Source: GWE2-40-63 sp041664345 (lineage in GTDB: Bacteria > Bacteroidota > Bacteroidia > Bacteroidales > SZUA-534). Taken from it: a stretch of DNA of 64,000 bases. Of this stretch, positions 62,958 to 64,000 are shown one piece after another. A program made the translations under genes and the position numbers. The stretch's first letter is position 1, and every line of letters begins with the position of its first letter. The notes under the pieces are model-generated. The model did not search any database. It was not told the DNA's origin and saw only the letters and a list, made by a program, of their open reading frames with translations. The stretch lies in assembly GCA_041664345.1 (NCBI GenBank), contig JBAYKX010000017.1, forward strand, positions 1-64,000, given 5' to 3'.

Positions 62958-64000
62958 ATGAAAAAATTTACTCGTTTTTTGGCATGGTCACTTACAATTG
63001 CCCTATTAACAAGTGCTTCGATACTAAGTGCCAAGGATAAAAAAGATAAAAACAAAGAGGAAGGGTATGTATTTACCCCAAAAATTGAAATTCCTTGTAC
63101 TCCGGTAAAAGATCAAGCCAGCAGTGGAACCTGTTGGAGCTTTGCCACCACTTCGTTTGTTGAATCGGAAATAATTCGTTTGGGTCAAGCATCGTTCGAC
63201 CTGTCGGAAATGTTTTTTGTACATCATGCCTATTCCCAAAAAGCCATCAAATACATCCGATACCAAGGCATGGCTAACTTTAGCGAAGGCGGTCAGGCCC
63301 ACGATGTGATGAACCTTATTGGTCAATATGGCTTGATTCCTGAAGAAGCTTATACCGGGATTAATTATGGATTAACTTACCACCGGCATGGGGAAATGGG
63401 AGCTGTAATGAAAGGGATTTTAGATAAAAGCCTTGAAACAAAAAACGGGTTTAGCAATAAAAGTTTAGATGTTTTGGATGCTACCTTGGATATCTATTTA
63501 GGAAAAATGCCTGAAAGCTTTACCTATCAAGGAAATACGTTTACTCCAAAGGCGTTTGCCACCAGTTTAAGCTTTAATCCATCGGATTATTTTGAATTTA
63601 CATCTTACCAATGCTATCCGTTCGATACCTTAGTTGATTTGGAAATTCCTGATAATTGGTCGCATGGGAAATACTACAACATTCCAATTGATGAATTAAT
63701 TCAAATAATGAACTACGCTTTTGAACACGGCCATTCGGTGAATTGGGACGGCGATGTAAGTGAACCGGGGTTCTCGCACAATCATGGAGTAGCCATTATT
63801 CCAGAAAGTGACCCAAAAAATATGGAAGAAAGCGAACGGTTAAAATGGGAAGCCCTTTCGGAAGAAGAAAAATCGGAAATGCTTTTTGACTTTACCAAAC
63901 CGCGAAATGAGAAAACCATAACCCAGGAAATGCGCCAAAAAACATTCGATAAGTTTCAAACTACCGACGACCATTTGATGCATTTGGTGGGTACCGCTAC
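62958..64000 (+). CDS. C1-family cysteine aminopeptidase (bleomycin hydrolase-like), cut by the window end
   Basis: From ATG 62958 the frame is open to the end of the window (347 codons seen). A signal peptide (about 1-25, ending LSAKD) is followed by a papain-like start: TPVKDQASSGTCWSFATTSF with the oxyanion Gln and the catalytic Cys at about residue 58. The segment PGFSHNHGVAIIPE lies where the family's later active-site region is expected. The long insert between them and the SYQCYPFDTLVDLEIPDNW stretch fit aminopeptidase C/bleomycin hydrolase. The export signal is unusual for this otherwise cytoplasmic family but is common in Bacteroidetes members. It follows the phosphatase gene by 16 bases. 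Confidence 0.88.
   Translation, partial: MKKFTRFLAWSLTIALLTSASILSAKDKKDKNKEEGYVFTPKIEIPCTPVKDQASSGTCWSFATTSFVESEIIRLGQASFDLSEMFFVHHAYSQKAIKYIRYQGMANFSEGGQAHDVMNLIGQYGLIPEEAYTGINYGLTYHRHGEMGAVMKGILDKSLETKNGFSNKSLDVLDATLDIYLGKMPESFTYQGNTFTPKAFATSLSFNPSDYFEFTSYQCYPFDTLVDLEIPDNWSHGKYYNIPIDELIQIMNYAFEHGHSVNWDGDVSEPGFSHNHGVAIIPESDPKNMEESERLKWEALSEEEKSEMLFDFTKPRNEKTITQEMRQKTFDKFQTTDDHLMHLVGTA

Noticed and set aside
1..64000. tRNA, rRNA or riboswitch genes
   Set aside because: Reading of the gene-free stretches showed no cloverleaf or known aptamer pattern; this was by eye, and a covariance-model search could still find a small RNA.

Overview
The window comes from an AT-rich member of the Bacteroidota, most likely class Bacteroidia. 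Several observations agree on this. There are type IX secretion C-terminal sorting domains (PNP motif, then a GxYxxxV-like end). Several promoters look like the Bacteroidetes pattern TTTG / TAnnTTTG. Complex I lacks NuoE, NuoF and NuoG. There is also a MiaA-linked pRiA4b ORF-3-like gene, a lone LuxC-type acyl-CoA reductase and Bacteroidetes-style Rhs/SpvB proteins. The taxon below class level cannot be fixed from the sequence alone.

Layout. (1) 1-14.95 kb is mostly ordinary chromosome: gapA, a sortilin-like propeller protein with a T9SS domain, a small lipoprotein too short for usual gene calling, an O-antigen-ligase/TPR protein, a nitroreductase, an Omp85-type barrel, a HAMP-GAF-PAS sensor, an acyl-CoA reductase and miaA. 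(2) 14.95-27.6 kb is an accessory island. It holds a VapBC-like and a ParDE/RelE-like toxin-antitoxin pair, a beheaded XRE regulator, and a polymorphic-toxin locus made of a 2111-residue SpvB/FG-GAP/Rhs protein, a secreted LRR protein and a displaced Rhs-core/tip cassette with its own small membrane protein. It also holds a small T9SS partner and an adhesin gene broken by one stop codon. The island ends in a decayed copy of the 3' end of miaA. (3) 27.6-31.45 kb carries a polysaccharide deacetylase, a glycosyltransferase and the heptose kinase hddA. (4) 31.5-40.75 kb is a second insert: a tight seven-gene operon of four radical-SAM proteins, two GNAT/FemAB-like proteins and an alanine-racemase-fold decarboxylase homologue whose PLP lysine is replaced by Met. 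It is bounded by a decayed copy of the 3' end of hddA, followed by HigBA. (5) 41.6-42.9 kb has gmhA and hddC, which together with hddA make nucleotide-activated heptose. (6) 44.0-53.9 kb is nuoABCDHIJKLMN; nuoD has an in-frame TGA and nuoL a one-base frameshift. (7) 54.3-64 kb has an IS200-like/RAYT transposase among REP-like repeats, a GH13 amylase, asnB, a frameshifted pgeF, a TPR-SpoIIE phosphatase and the start of a bleomycin-hydrolase-like C1 peptidase.

The most notable points are these. The radical-SAM/GNAT/pseudo-decarboxylase operon matches no pathway I recognise. Two separate accessory inserts (miaA...miaA' and hddA...hddA') share one design: an intact core gene, cargo, then a same-strand decayed copy of that gene's 3' end. 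The Rhs locus has a recombination-ready orphan toxin cassette. Several single-base lesions (nuoD, nuoL, pgeF, the adhesin and a lost start codon) should be checked against reads before they are read as biology. No tRNA, rRNA or CRISPR array was seen.
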